The notes under the pieces were generated by a model. That model was not told the DNA's origin. It did no database searches and saw only the letters and a program-made list of their open reading frames with translations. The translations under genes and the position numbers were made by a program. Positions 8,008 to 16,698 of a DNA stretch of 64,000 bases are shown piece by piece (within the stretch, counting starts at the first letter, position 1; every line of letters begins with the position of its first letter). This stretch comes from Anaerolineae bacterium (GTDB lineage: Bacteria; Chloroflexota; Anaerolineae; Aggregatilineales; Phototrophicaceae), in assembly GCA_023382675.1 (NCBI GenBank), contig JAHDWN010000025.1, forward strand, positions 37,341 to 101,340. The letters run 5' to 3'.

Positions 8008-8052
8008 TCAGGGGCGGGCGACAGCCCGCTTCAACATATACAGGTACAGTCC

Positions 8053-9402
8053 ATGAGCTATATTCCTCATACCGACGTCGAACGGCAGCAGATGCTGGCG
8101 GCCATCGGCGTCACAACCATTGAAGATCTATTTGAGTCTGTCCCCTCGCGCTATCGGTTTCCCAAACTGAACCTGCCGAAAGGCCTGAGCGAGCTTGAAG
8201 CCTGGGCAGAAGTGCAGGCGTTTGCGGAAGCCAATGAGCACGCCGGTGATTATGCGCTGTTCCGTGGGGCGGGCGCGTATCACCACTATATCCCTGCGGC
8301 AGTGAATCACGTCCTGCTGCGCAGCGAGTTCTATACGGCCTACACGCCCTATCAGCCGGAAGTGAGCCAGGGCACGCTGCAAGCCATCTACGAGTACCAA
8401 TCGATGCTGTGCGCGCTGACCGGTATGGATGCGGCCAACGCCAGCCATTACGACGGCGCGACGAGCCTGGCGGAAGCGGTAACGGTCGCGCTGGAGGCTT
8501 CGCGGCGCAAGCGCAACAAAGTCGTGCTGCACCCCGCGATTCATCCACATTACCGGGCAGTCGTGCGCACCTACCACCAGGGGAACGGTGTCGAATTCGT
8601 CGGCGATACCGGCAAGACCATCGAGCGAACGACCGCCGACGACCTGATCAAACTCATTGACGATCAGACAGCACTCGTCGCTGTGCAGTACCCGAATTAT
8701 CTGGGCAACATCGAAGATTTTTCCAAGCTGGTCGAAGCGACGCATAACGCCGGCGCTTTGATCTGTTTTGTCGCCAATCCGATGGCTCTGGCGCTGTTCA
8801 AGTCGCCGGGTGAGCTAGGCGCGGACATCGTGGTCGGCGAGGGGCAGCCGCTGGGCATTCCGCTCAGCTATGGCGGGCCGTATCTGGGCTTCTTCGCTGT
8901 GCGGGATGAATACGTGCGCCGCATCGCCGGTCGTATCGTCGGCGAGACCATCGATCACGACGGCAAGCGCGCTTTTGTGATGACTCTGCGCCCGCGCGAG
9001 CAAGACATCCGCCGCGAGAAAGCGAGCAGCAACATCTGTACCAATCAAGGCTTGATGGCTCTGGCAGCGTGTGTCTATATGTCGCTGATGGGGCGCAGTG
9101 GCTTGCGGCGTGCAGCCGAGATCAGCTACCAGCGTGCGCATTATGCTGCGAAGCAGATCAACAAGCTCAAGGGCTATAAGGTCAACGTCGGCGCGGCCTT
9201 CTTCAATGAGTTCCCGGTCAAGTGCCCGAAGCCTGTCAGCGCGATCAATGATTTTCTGATCGAGCGCGGCATCATCGGCGGCTATCCGCTTGAAGGGGAC
9301 TATCCGAAGCTCAAGGATCACATGCTCGTCGCCGTGACCGAGATGAACAGCAAAGACGAAATCGATCTCCTGGTCGAGGCTTTGGCGGAGGCAGCGAAAT
9401 AA
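8053..9402 (+). CDS. gcvPA: Glycine dehydrogenase (decarboxylating) subunit 1 (P-protein alpha)
   Basis: The 449-residue protein is the N-terminal half of the two-subunit P protein, which decarboxylates glycine with pyridoxal phosphate. It begins with YIPHTDVERQQMLAAIGV and includes LFRGAGAYHHYIPAAVNH and YTPYQPEVSQGTLQAIYEYQ. It also has the ASHYDGATSLAEA segment, all typical of GcvPA. It lacks the PLP lysine, which is carried by GcvPB. The next gene starts 1 base after its stop codon, indicating translational coupling. Two-subunit P proteins are the usual form in Chloroflexota, Firmicutes and Thermus. Confidence 0.97.
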   Translation: MSYIPHTDVERQQMLAAIGVTTIEDLFESVPSRYRFPKLNLPKGLSELEAWAEVQAFAEANEHAGDYALFRGAGAYHHYIPAAVNHVLLRSEFYTAYTPYQPEVSQGTLQAIYEYQSMLCALTGMDAANASHYDGATSLAEAVTVALEASRRKRNKVVLHPAIHPHYRAVVRTYHQGNGVEFVGDTGKTIERTTADDLIKLIDDQTALVAVQYPNYLGNIEDFSKLVEATHNAGALICFVANPMALALFKSPGELGADIVVGEGQPLGIPLSYGGPYLGFFAVRDEYVRRIAGRIVGETIDHDGKRAFVMTLRPREQDIRREKASSNICTNQGLMALAACVYMSLMGRSGLRRAAEISYQRAHYAAKQINKLKGYKVNVGAAFFNEFPVKCPKPVSAINDFLIERGIIGGYPLEGDYPKLKDHMLVAVTEMNSKDEIDLLVEALAEAAK

Positions 9403-9403
9403 A

Positions 9404-10897
9404 ATGACGGAATCACTGATTTACGAGATCAGCTCGCCAGGGCGCACGGCGGTGACGCTGCCGGACGTGGGTGTCCCGGAGGTTGAGCTGCCGAAAGACC
9501 TGCTGCGTAAAGATCTGGATTTGCCCGAAGTGAGCGAACTCCAGGTGATGCGGCACTTCGTCAACCTCAGCCACTTGAATCATTCGATTGATACGGGGCT
9601 GTATCCACTTGGCTCATGCACGATGAAGTACAACCCGAAGGTCAACGAGGATGCGGCACGGCTGGCTGGATTCGCTTATTTGCACCCATTGAGCGACGAG
9701 GAAGGCAGCCAGGGCGCACTGGCGCTGATGTACCAGCTTCAGACGTGGCTGGCGGAGTTGAGCGGCTTCACGGGCGCGAGTATCGTGCCGGCGGCGGGTG
9801 CGCAGGGTGAGCTGGCCGGTATCTTGATGATCCGCGCTTATCACCTGGATCGAAAAGATCACAAGCGCACGAAAATCCTCGTGCCCGACAGCGCCCATGG
9901 CACCAACCCCGCGACTGTGTCCATGGCCGGCTTGCAGGCCGTCGAACTGCCGTCGGACAAGAACGGCGATGTCGATTTGAATGCGCTGCGTGCGGCGCTC
10001 GATGACTCGGTGGCCGGGATGATGATCACCGTGCCGAGTACGCTCGGCGTTTTCGACACGAAGATCCGCGACGTGATCCGTATGGTACACGAAGCGGGCG
10101 GGTTGATGTACATGGACGGCGCGAACATGAACGCGCTGATGGGCGTCGTCAAGCCTGGTGAGCTGGGCTTCGACGTGATGCACTACAACCTGCACAAGAC
10201 GTTCAGCACGCCCCATGGGGGTGGCGGGCCGGGCTGCGGTGCGGTCGGCGCGAATGAGAAACTGGTCGATTTCCTGCCAGGGCCAATCGTCGAGATGGTT
10301 GAAGAAACGGAAGACGAAAATGATGCGCCGCTGTATGGCCTGAAGATGCCGGTCAAGAGCATCGGGCGTCTGAAGGCTTTCCAGGGCAACTTCGGAATGC
10401 ACGTGCGCGCCTACACCTATATGCGCATTTACGGTGGCGAAGGGCTGCACGAAGTCTCACGCCATGCCGTCTTGAACGCTAACTACGTCCGCGCTAAGCT
10501 GCGTGGTGTCTACCCGATGCCGGTGGATCGCATTTGCGGTCATGAATTTGTCATGTCCGGGCACTTCGAAGGTGTCGAGGGGATACATGCGCTCGACATC
10601 TCCAAGCGGCTGATGGATTTCGGCATTCACCCGCCAACGAATTACTTCCCGCTGATCGTGCCGGAAGCACTCTTGATTGAGCCGACGGAGACGGAAGACA
10701 AGGCGACCCTCGATAACTTTGTCGAAGTGATGAAGAAGATCGCCCAGGAGGCGAAAGACGATCCGGAACTGCTGAGGAGTGCGCCGCACACGACGCCAGT
10801 CAAACGCGTGGACGAGGTGCGCGCGGCCAAGCAATTGATGGTCTGCTGCCGCCCGATCCCGGATTACGATCAGCAGCGGACTCCATCGGGAGATTAG
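9404..10897 (+). CDS. gcvPB: Glycine dehydrogenase (decarboxylating) subunit 2 (P-protein beta)
   Basis: The 497-residue catalytic half of the P protein carries the PLP lysine at about Lys265 in HYNLHKTFSTPHGGGGPG. Other family stretches are LGSCTMKYNPKVNEDAARLAGF and LVPDSAHGTNPATVSMAG. It forms the active heterotetramer with GcvPA. A gcvT gene does not follow, so the aminomethyltransferase must be encoded elsewhere. A long perfect hairpin ends the operon. Confidence 0.97.
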   Translation: MTESLIYEISSPGRTAVTLPDVGVPEVELPKDLLRKDLDLPEVSELQVMRHFVNLSHLNHSIDTGLYPLGSCTMKYNPKVNEDAARLAGFAYLHPLSDEEGSQGALALMYQLQTWLAELSGFTGASIVPAAGAQGELAGILMIRAYHLDRKDHKRTKILVPDSAHGTNPATVSMAGLQAVELPSDKNGDVDLNALRAALDDSVAGMMITVPSTLGVFDTKIRDVIRMVHEAGGLMYMDGANMNALMGVVKPGELGFDVMHYNLHKTFSTPHGGGGPGCGAVGANEKLVDFLPGPIVEMVEETEDENDAPLYGLKMPVKSIGRLKAFQGNFGMHVRAYTYMRIYGGEGLHEVSRHAVLNANYVRAKLRGVYPMPVDRICGHEFVMSGHFEGVEGIHALDISKRLMDFGIHPPTNYFPLIVPEALLIEPTETEDKATLDNFVEVMKKIAQEAKDDPELLRSAPHTTPVKRVDEVRAAKQLMVCCRPIPDYDQQRTPSGD

Positions 10898-10911
10898 CTC
10901 CCCGGAGCAGA

Positions 10912-10956
10912 GAAAGAAAACAGGGCGAGTCGTGTTGGCTCGCCCTGTTTTCTTTC
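10912..10956. terminator. Bidirectional terminator between gcvPB and the CPBP protease gene
   Basis: An 18-base perfect inverted repeat (10912-10929 and 10939-10956) surrounds a 9-base loop. The GC-rich core GGGCGAG/CTCGCCC has A-rich and T-rich outer parts, so it can stop transcription from both sides of this convergent pair. Confidence 0.93.
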
Positions 10957-10972
10957 ATGGTGAATGGTGAGA

Positions 10973-11782
10973 TCAGGCGATTTGCCCCGCCGGTTCGCTA
11001 AGTGACTCCTTGCCCGTGAACCTCATCACCCAGGGCGCACCGAACTGGATGACCATGTCGGCGGCGAAGTGCGCGAGCATCGCCCATTCAAGGCCATAGT
11101 GCCAGTAGAGCCAGCCGAAAATGACGCCGCCGATGCCGTTGAGCACCAACGTGCGCATGACGACCCAGGGCGTGAGTGGCGTCAACATGGCCACACTCGG
11201 CAGATGACCAGCACCAAAGAGGATGGCTGCGACGAGAATCGCCAGCCAGGCACCGGCGGTCGCTTCAACACCTATCTGGCGCAGCAGCCACAGCAAGCCC
11301 GACATGAGGAACAGGCGAAGAAGGACTTCTTCCGTGATGCCACCGTAGAACCCGGCCAGGAACCGTTTCCATGGCGCCAGGTCATAGACGTTGAGATTCT
11401 TCAGCGCCGCAGGGAGGTGGCGATAGAAAACGACCAGATCGAGCGCAAGGATGGCAGCGCCTGCCCCTGCACCGAGAACCATCGCCAGAAGCAGGGTGAT
11501 CGTCTCGATGCTGTTTGATCCATCTGTCAGCAGCGCGTCCAGAATCGGTGTTCGCAACCCCACTGCTCGCGCTGCCAGCAGGCCGAGCGCCGCCGCAACA
11601 CCGAGCAGAATGCCATTCTGAATCAGACTCAGCAGAATGATACGGCTGCGCGATATGTGCGCCAGGGGTTCTCTCATGAGCTGATTGCCTGTGAGTGCAA
11701 GCTGGTAGGGGAGGACGGCGACGACGCCGAGCATAGCTGCGAACCAGAGCATAAGCCAGTGTGTGACAGGGAACTCATTCAT
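10973..11782 (-). CDS. CPBP-family intramembrane metalloprotease (CAAX/Abi-type)
   Basis: This 269-residue polytopic membrane protein has the CPBP motifs: a glutamate pair plus arginine in GGITEEVLLRLF, a histidine in FGAGHLPS and a later HFAADM. These residues form the active site of Rce1-like and bacteriocin-immunity-type proteases. The regulator gene immediately upstream ends at 11775, so the chosen start overlaps it by 8 bases and suggests coupling. An in-frame ATG at 11809 would add nine basic residues (MRHKKK...) and is a real alternative. Neither start has a strong ribosome-binding site. The substrate is unknown. Confidence 0.83.
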   Translation of the reverse strand: MNEFPVTHWLMLWFAAMLGVVAVLPYQLALTGNQLMREPLAHISRSRIILLSLIQNGILLGVAAALGLLAARAVGLRTPILDALLTDGSNSIETITLLLAMVLGAGAGAAILALDLVVFYRHLPAALKNLNVYDLAPWKRFLAGFYGGITEEVLLRLFLMSGLLWLLRQIGVEATAGAWLAILVAAILFGAGHLPSVAMLTPLTPWVVMRTLVLNGIGGVIFGWLYWHYGLEWAMLAHFAADMVIQFGAPWVMRFTGKESLSEPAGQIA

Positions 11783-12317
11783 CGTGATCACTTTCTTCTT
11801 GTGCCGCATCGGTTGCTGGCATCAGAATGGTTGAAAGTAGGAAACGCTGCCGACCTTCGGGCGAGTGCTGTGCGAAATCCGCAATTATCTGGCCGAAAGC
11901 CTTAAGGTCATCTTCGTTCAAATAGACCGGGCGCTTGTGATAGCCAAGCGGCTGGCTGAGCGGGTCATCAGTCGTGTCCAGGTACTGGCTGAAATCGACG
12001 ATCAGGCTTGTGACCAAGGCTGTGAATGCGCGCAGGTGATCGGCTTTGCTCCAGGTCGCCAGCTCTTCGACGGTCAGCGCGCTTTTCTGCGTATCGGTGC
12101 TGTAGACCTTTTCGACCACGCCTCGAACCGGGCGCTCCTTCACTACTTCGATCAGGTTTGCCTCCACCAGGATATTCACCTGACGATACAGGGTTGTCTG
12201 TGGCACATCTGGGAGCGCCTGAGCGAGTTGTTTGACCGTGCAGGCCTGTCCGCTCAACGCCACCAGGATGCGCATTCGGATCGGGTGAAGGATAAGATCA
12301 GCTTTCGACTGCGACAT
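11775..12317 (-). CDS. ArsR-like winged-helix transcriptional regulator
   Basis: The 180-residue protein has an N-terminal winged helix-turn-helix (ILHPIRMRILVALSG, then KQLAQALPDVPQTTLYRQVNIL). This is the pattern of HTH_20/ArsR-like repressors. The C-terminal half is helical and may bind a ligand or form a dimer. I placed the start at the ATG at 12317, because homology begins with SKADLILHP and longer frames would start inside the operators. Two identical palindromes lie directly upstream, which suggests autoregulation together with the coupled CPBP protease gene. The effector is unknown. Confidence 0.82.
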   Translation of the reverse strand: MSQSKADLILHPIRMRILVALSGQACTVKQLAQALPDVPQTTLYRQVNILVEANLIEVVKERPVRGVVEKVYSTDTQKSALTVEELATWSKADHLRAFTALVTSLIVDFSQYLDTTDDPLSQPLGYHKRPVYLNEDDLKAFGQIIADFAQHSPEGRQRFLLSTILMPATDAAQEESDHDE

Positions 12318-12320
12318 ACT

Positions 12321-12377
12321 TATATTTCCAAACATGGAAACAATATCTCCAATTATATTTCCAAAATTGGAAATATA
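12321..12377 (-). promoter_or_regulatory. Twin operators TTTCCA-N4-TGGAAA with -10 box, upstream of the ArsR-like gene
   Basis: Two copies of TTTCCA-N4-TGGAAA occur at 12325-12340 and 12358-12373, 33 bases apart, about three helical turns. The distal copy is extended to perfect 11-base arms (12354-12364 and 12367-12377). A TATAAT on the minus strand (12352-12357) abuts the distal copy, and the -35 match is weak. A dimeric repressor binding at both sites would cover the promoter. Confidence 0.75.
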
Positions 12378-12485
12378 ACGTCTGTGCAAGACCAACCCCT
12401 AAATAATGGGGGGTAGTGGCTGGCGTGATGCTTCTGAGCCGGTTGTCACCCGGCGCGCGCTTGCCCTACGGCCCCCGTATGCTGC

Positions 12486-12513
12486 TTGCATCTGCACTTG
12501 CCTTTGCTACAAT
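12486..12513 (+). promoter_or_regulatory. Promoter of the lipoprotein gene
   Basis: TTGCAT (12486-12491) and TACAAT (12508-12513) are 16 bases apart, with TGC before the -10 as an extended element. The leader to the ATG at 12590 is about 70 bases and holds no further structure that I recognise. Confidence 0.55.
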
Positions 12514-12589
12514 CGGTTGTGATAAACCCAATTTGCAGCCTATCAAGACAACGGAATTTTCACCGCTGTTCTTGTGACCGGAGAACACC

Positions 12590-13288
12590 ATGCGGCTTCG
12601 CCTTGTCATCCTGTTTAGCCTCATCTTGCTGGCTATCGCAGCCTGCGATGGGCCACCGCCAACGATGGTTGTTCTTGTCGTTACAGCCACGCCGGACGCC
12701 AGCGTTATGCCGACCGCTGTTGCAACAGAGACAGCGGGCAGCACGCCGGAGAGCACACAGGCAAGCATTCCTGCCACGGTAACTCCGACGCCGACCGAGA
12801 ATGCAGCCCCGACAAGTGCGCCCACGCCGACACCTGACGTATTTCCGACGCCGACTGTGGGGCAAATCCAGGTTGCTGAGCAGTTGTTCCAGCGGGGGCG
12901 AATGTTCTGGGTGCAGCCGACACAGCAAATCTGGGTGTTGACTATCACGGGCGAAGGACGTGGCACGTGGACAATCTACCCGGACACCTTCGAGGATGGT
13001 GTCGATCCGGATCTCGACCCGGCTCTGGTCGCACCGGAAGGTTTGATCCAGCCGGAACGTGGTTTCGGCAAGCTCTGGCGCAATAATCCAGAAGTGCGCG
13101 AGGCACTCGGTTGGGCTACGACGCCGGAATTTGGGTATGTTAGTGACTACGAGTACCATCCTGGCGGGAGGGTTGATGCTCAAGGCCAGTATGTTGCCGC
13201 GCCGGGGTATCATATTCTGTATAGTCTGTATCGCGAACAGTTCCGCTTTAACGAGGTGGACAGTACCTGGCAGCTCGGCGGCGGATAA
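12590..13288 (+). CDS. Predicted lipoprotein of unknown function
   Basis: A 232-residue protein with a signal peptide and lipobox (LLAIAAC, cysteine at about residue 19) should be lipid-anchored outside the membrane. After the cysteine comes a Thr/Pro/Ala-rich spacer with repeated TPT-type units up to about residue 85. A compact domain follows with RMFWVQPTQQIWVLTITGEGRGTW and WNNP-like and GWATTPEFGY segments. I do not recognise this domain. GGAGAA lies shortly before the ATG. Similar stalked lipoproteins are common in Chloroflexota. Confidence 0.78.
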   Translation: MRLRLVILFSLILLAIAACDGPPPTMVVLVVTATPDASVMPTAVATETAGSTPESTQASIPATVTPTPTENAAPTSAPTPTPDVFPTPTVGQIQVAEQLFQRGRMFWVQPTQQIWVLTITGEGRGTWTIYPDTFEDGVDPDLDPALVAPEGLIQPERGFGKLWRNNPEVREALGWATTPEFGYVSDYEYHPGGRVDAQGQYVAAPGYHILYSLYREQFRFNEVDSTWQLGGG

Positions 13289-13315
13289 TCCGATTCATTC
13301 CCATAAAGGAATGCT

Positions 13316-15664
13316 ATGAGCGATTTGCGCGCCTGGCAACTTGAACTTTCGCAACCCTACGCTCTGCAAATCGCCGCTGATGCGCGTCTATCCGTGATAG
13401 ATCCTGCGGATGATCAAGCCTGGGAAGTCGTGCTGGGGCAAGAGGATAGAGCTGCTATTGCCGTGCAGACGCGCTACGGTGGCCGCGCAGGGCTGGTGTC
13501 GCTTGTGCCAATGTGGCAAATCGCCGGGCACGTCATCTACCAGGCCAGACAGTACGCTTCACCCGTCCTTGTGCAGCGTTTTTCTCCTGCGTTTGTTCAG
13601 CTCCAGACTCAAATCACCTCTGACGTTGCCCTCGCGGCTGAATTCTGGGCTATTGACTCGCATGTGGTCGGCGGGCGCTGCCGGCTGCGTAATCTGAGCA
13701 CCACGCCGCAGCAGGTGCGCATCGACCTGTTGGCGTTCGTCGGCATGGAAGGGCAGGAGCAGGCAACCAAGCTGATCCCGATGGTCGGTGGCGGTCACGC
13801 GCTTGCCTTAGGCGCAGTCGGCGATCTGTATCCGATGGTGATGCTGGATAATGGCGCGGCGGCACCGGATGGCGGCAGCCATAAGATCGGGGCTGACATT
13901 TCATTGGAGTCGGAAGGGCGCGCTTCTGTTCGCTTCGTCTGCGCCGGTCTAGCTGACCCGCGAGACGCTCTCAGCACAGCACAGCATTGGCTGGGCGAGA
14001 ACTGGAGCAAGCACTTCGCCAGGATTGCGGACGCCGCAGTTGCGCTGCCTCAGATTGAGACGGGTGACATCAATCTTGATGCCACCATCGCCTTTGGCTA
14101 CATGCAGCTTACCCAGGCGTTTATCAAAGCACCGGCGAGTGGGCCAAGTTCTGTTCTCGTGCCGATGCGCGTGGCGGGCAATTTTGCGCGGACACAGGTG
14201 AGTGCTCAAGTCGCTTATGCAACCGCCTTGGCGGCAGCAGCAGTCGATGCAAAGTGGGCGCAGGGCGTGGTACGCGGCTACCTGGCGGCTCAGCATGAAG
14301 ATGGCTGGATCGACGGGGCAGCCCGTCTCGGCAATCGTTCGGGGTATTTGTGTTCGCCGATACTGGCGCGACTCGTGTGGAGCATTTTCCAGTACACCGA
14401 AGACGATGCGTTTTTACGCGAGTCGTTTGTGCCATTGCAGCGGTTCTTCGAGCGCTGGCTGGCGGCAGATCTGGATGCAGATGGCGATGGCGCGCCCGAA
14501 TGGCAGGCGGGTGGACAGCTAGGTTTTCCGTCCCACGTGGTGAGTGGAAACCATGTCGATACGCGCACGTTCGAAACGCCGGGATTGATCGCCTATCTGC
14601 TGTCCGAAGCCAACAGCCTGCGCGAAATCGCACACTATTTGCGCGAGACCGAACTGGAGCAGCAGTTTACCACTCATATTGAGCGACTTCAGGCGACGCT
14701 GGCGACCTTCTGGGATGCGAATAAAGGCCGGTTCGTCTATCGTGATCGCGATACGCACCAAACGCCATCAAGGCTGGAAATTCTGCGCGACGGAAACGGC
14801 GACCAAACGCATTTTGTGGCCTACGTACTGCCGCAACCGGGTCGGATCGTCGTCGAAGTTGTCGGCGGGGTCCAGCATACCCCCAAATTCACGCTGACTG
14901 TCGTCGGCACAGGGGCAGGGGGTGAAGACATCCGTGAGAGCGTGAGCGAGGATGCGTTTGCCTGGCAGACAGGGCGCGGGTCGTACACGACGAATGCAGT
15001 CTTTGCGCAGGTGGACAGCATCCAGTGTGAAGGGCTGGTGCGCGTTTATCAGGTGTCTGCCTACACTGCCGATCTGACGCCGTTCGAGGTCGACGCGCTG
15101 CTGCCGCTGTGGTCGTTGGGGGCCAGTCGTGAACAGGCGGATGCGTTGGTCATACAGATCGAGCACAATTTCTGGACGACCAGCGGCATTTCCGAAACCG
15201 CCGAACCACACGTGGAAACACCGACAGTTTCGACCTTCTTTGTCACTGTGCTGGGCGAGGCGCTGCTGGAGTACGCGCAGGGCGATGCTCGTGCGGCGTT
15301 TCCGCTGCTGGATCGGTTCTTGAAAACGCAGATTGAGTCACTTCGACAGCATAAAAGCTTCATGGAATATTATCGTGCGGACAAGGCGGAAGGCGCAGGC
15401 GAGCGTGGGCACGTTGCCGGGCTTCCGCCGCTGCATTTGCTGCTGCGGGTGTTGGGAGTGCGTGTGATCTCACCGACGAAGGTCTGGACAGGGGGGCCGT
15501 TTCCCGGGGGTGGCCCGGTCAGGATCACACAGCACGGCGTCGTGATCGAGCGCGATACTGATGGCACACGGGTGACTTTCACCAGCGGTCAGGTCGTGGA
15601 ACTGCCGGCGGATGCTCCATGGCAGGCAGTCGTCGATGTATCCGGCGCTTCTTCGGGGGCCTGA
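13316..15664 (+). CDS. Large glycoside-hydrolase-like (alpha/alpha)6-toroid protein
   Basis: The 782-residue cytoplasmic protein has an N-terminal beta-rich half. From about residue 260 onward the sequence looks like a six-helical-hairpin toroid of the glucoamylase/GH63/mannosylglycerate hydrolase type. Supporting segments are RGYLAAQHEDGWIDGAARLGN, YLCSPILARLVWSIFQYTED and an acidic loop AADLDADGDGAPEWQAGGQLGFP. A C-terminal beta part (residues about 690-782) follows. There is no signal peptide. AAGGA lies 5 bases before the ATG. The exact family and substrate cannot be assigned by eye. A kinase gene follows 4 bases after the stop, so the two are probably cotranscribed. Confidence 0.6.
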   Translation: MSDLRAWQLELSQPYALQIAADARLSVIDPADDQAWEVVLGQEDRAAIAVQTRYGGRAGLVSLVPMWQIAGHVIYQARQYASPVLVQRFSPAFVQLQTQITSDVALAAEFWAIDSHVVGGRCRLRNLSTTPQQVRIDLLAFVGMEGQEQATKLIPMVGGGHALALGAVGDLYPMVMLDNGAAAPDGGSHKIGADISLESEGRASVRFVCAGLADPRDALSTAQHWLGENWSKHFARIADAAVALPQIETGDINLDATIAFGYMQLTQAFIKAPASGPSSVLVPMRVAGNFARTQVSAQVAYATALAAAAVDAKWAQGVVRGYLAAQHEDGWIDGAARLGNRSGYLCSPILARLVWSIFQYTEDDAFLRESFVPLQRFFERWLAADLDADGDGAPEWQAGGQLGFPSHVVSGNHVDTRTFETPGLIAYLLSEANSLREIAHYLRETELEQQFTTHIERLQATLATFWDANKGRFVYRDRDTHQTPSRLEILRDGNGDQTHFVAYVLPQPGRIVVEVVGGVQHTPKFTLTVVGTGAGGEDIRESVSEDAFAWQTGRGSYTTNAVFAQVDSIQCEGLVRVYQVSAYTADLTPFEVDALLPLWSLGASREQADALVIQIEHNFWTTSGISETAEPHVETPTVSTFFVTVLGEALLEYAQGDARAAFPLLDRFLKTQIESLRQHKSFMEYYRADKAEGAGERGHVAGLPPLHLLLRVLGVRVISPTKVWTGGPFPGGGPVRITQHGVVIERDTDGTRVTFTSGQVVELPADAPWQAVVDVSGASSGA

Positions 15665-15668
15665 TCTG

Positions 15669-16688
15669 ATGAACAATACCAATGCCGACGTGGCGCAGAT
15701 TCACCGATATTTATTTGAGCGCACCGGCGATGGGGTGCTGATCATCGACGCGCGCGGCATGATAGAAATGATCAACCCGGCGGCGGTGGCGATGTTGGGA
15801 ATCACCGGCGTAAAGGCACGTGGACAGCGCCCGGCGAAGCTGTTTCGGAACAATGCGTCGCTGGTCAATCTCATAGGCCGCTCTGGGGAGCAGGTGCTGG
15901 ACGTACATTTACCCCGGCGGCGGTTGGCGCTTGGTAGCGCGTCCGAACTCGAAAATGGTGGCAAGCTGATCATCCTTCAGGATGTGACCGAACAGCGGCG
16001 CTTCGATGTGCATCGGCAGGAACTGGTGCAGCGCATGGCGCACGACCTGCGCAACCCCCTGATGGCGATGAGCGGCTTTGCCGAGCTGATCGAAACCATG
16101 GGCGAATTGACGCCTCAGCAGCATCACTTTATCGCTCGCCTGCGCCAGACGACGACGAAACTTTACGACGTGGCCGCTGAATTGGTCGATCTCGTCTGGA
16201 TCGAGGCGGGACTGCCGATGCAGCACCGGCCATTCCGCCTGCAAGAACAGATTGCGCAGGTCATTACCAATCTCTCAACACTGGCGGAAAGTCGGCGTAT
16301 TGTCATCGCATTTTCTGTGCAAGATCCTCTGCCATTGGTTATGGGCGATCCGGACCGATTGTATATGGCGGTTTTTCAGCTTCTGGAGAATGCGATTCTC
16401 TATTCCGAGCCGGATAGCAGCGTGGCGATCCATGCCTGGGGCGATGGCTATGATCTGTATTGCAGCGTCGCCGACAAAGGGATCGGGATTTCAGACAATG
16501 AGCTGTATCTGGTTTTCGACCGCCTCTATCGCTCGAACGATGCGCGTGTGCAGGCGATTCCTGGTGGCGGACTGGGCTTGACGCTGGCAAAGAAGATCAT
16601 TTTGCGCCATGGCGGGGATATTTGGGCGGTGTCCAATCTGGGCAAGGGCAGCACATTCACATTTGTGCTGCCCGCTGTCGGCGCATAG
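15669..16688 (+). CDS. PAS-domain sensor histidine kinase
   Basis: The start is the ATG at 15669, just after the previous stop. The 339-residue protein has a PAS domain (about 10-110, FERTGDGVLIIDARGMIEMINPAAVAMLG). A HisKA helix follows with the phosphorylatable His125 in QRMAHDLRNPLMAMSG. The HATPase_c domain has its N box (LLENAILYSE), G1 box (DKGIGIS) and G2 box (GGGLGLTLAKKI). No membrane segment is seen, so it is a soluble sensor. No response regulator is adjacent, so it is an orphan kinase here. The signal is not predictable. Confidence 0.92.
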   Translation: MNNTNADVAQIHRYLFERTGDGVLIIDARGMIEMINPAAVAMLGITGVKARGQRPAKLFRNNASLVNLIGRSGEQVLDVHLPRRRLALGSASELENGGKLIILQDVTEQRRFDVHRQELVQRMAHDLRNPLMAMSGFAELIETMGELTPQQHHFIARLRQTTTKLYDVAAELVDLVWIEAGLPMQHRPFRLQEQIAQVITNLSTLAESRRIVIAFSVQDPLPLVMGDPDRLYMAVFQLLENAILYSEPDSSVAIHAWGDGYDLYCSVADKGIGISDNELYLVFDRLYRSNDARVQAIPGGGLGLTLAKKIILRHGGDIWAVSNLGKGSTFTFVLPAVGA

Positions 16689-16698
16689 GGATGCGGCC

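Noticed and set aside
9614..10450. Minus-strand open frame inside gcvPB
   Set aside because: High-GC antisense frame. GcvPB on the other strand has complete conserved motifs over this stretch.
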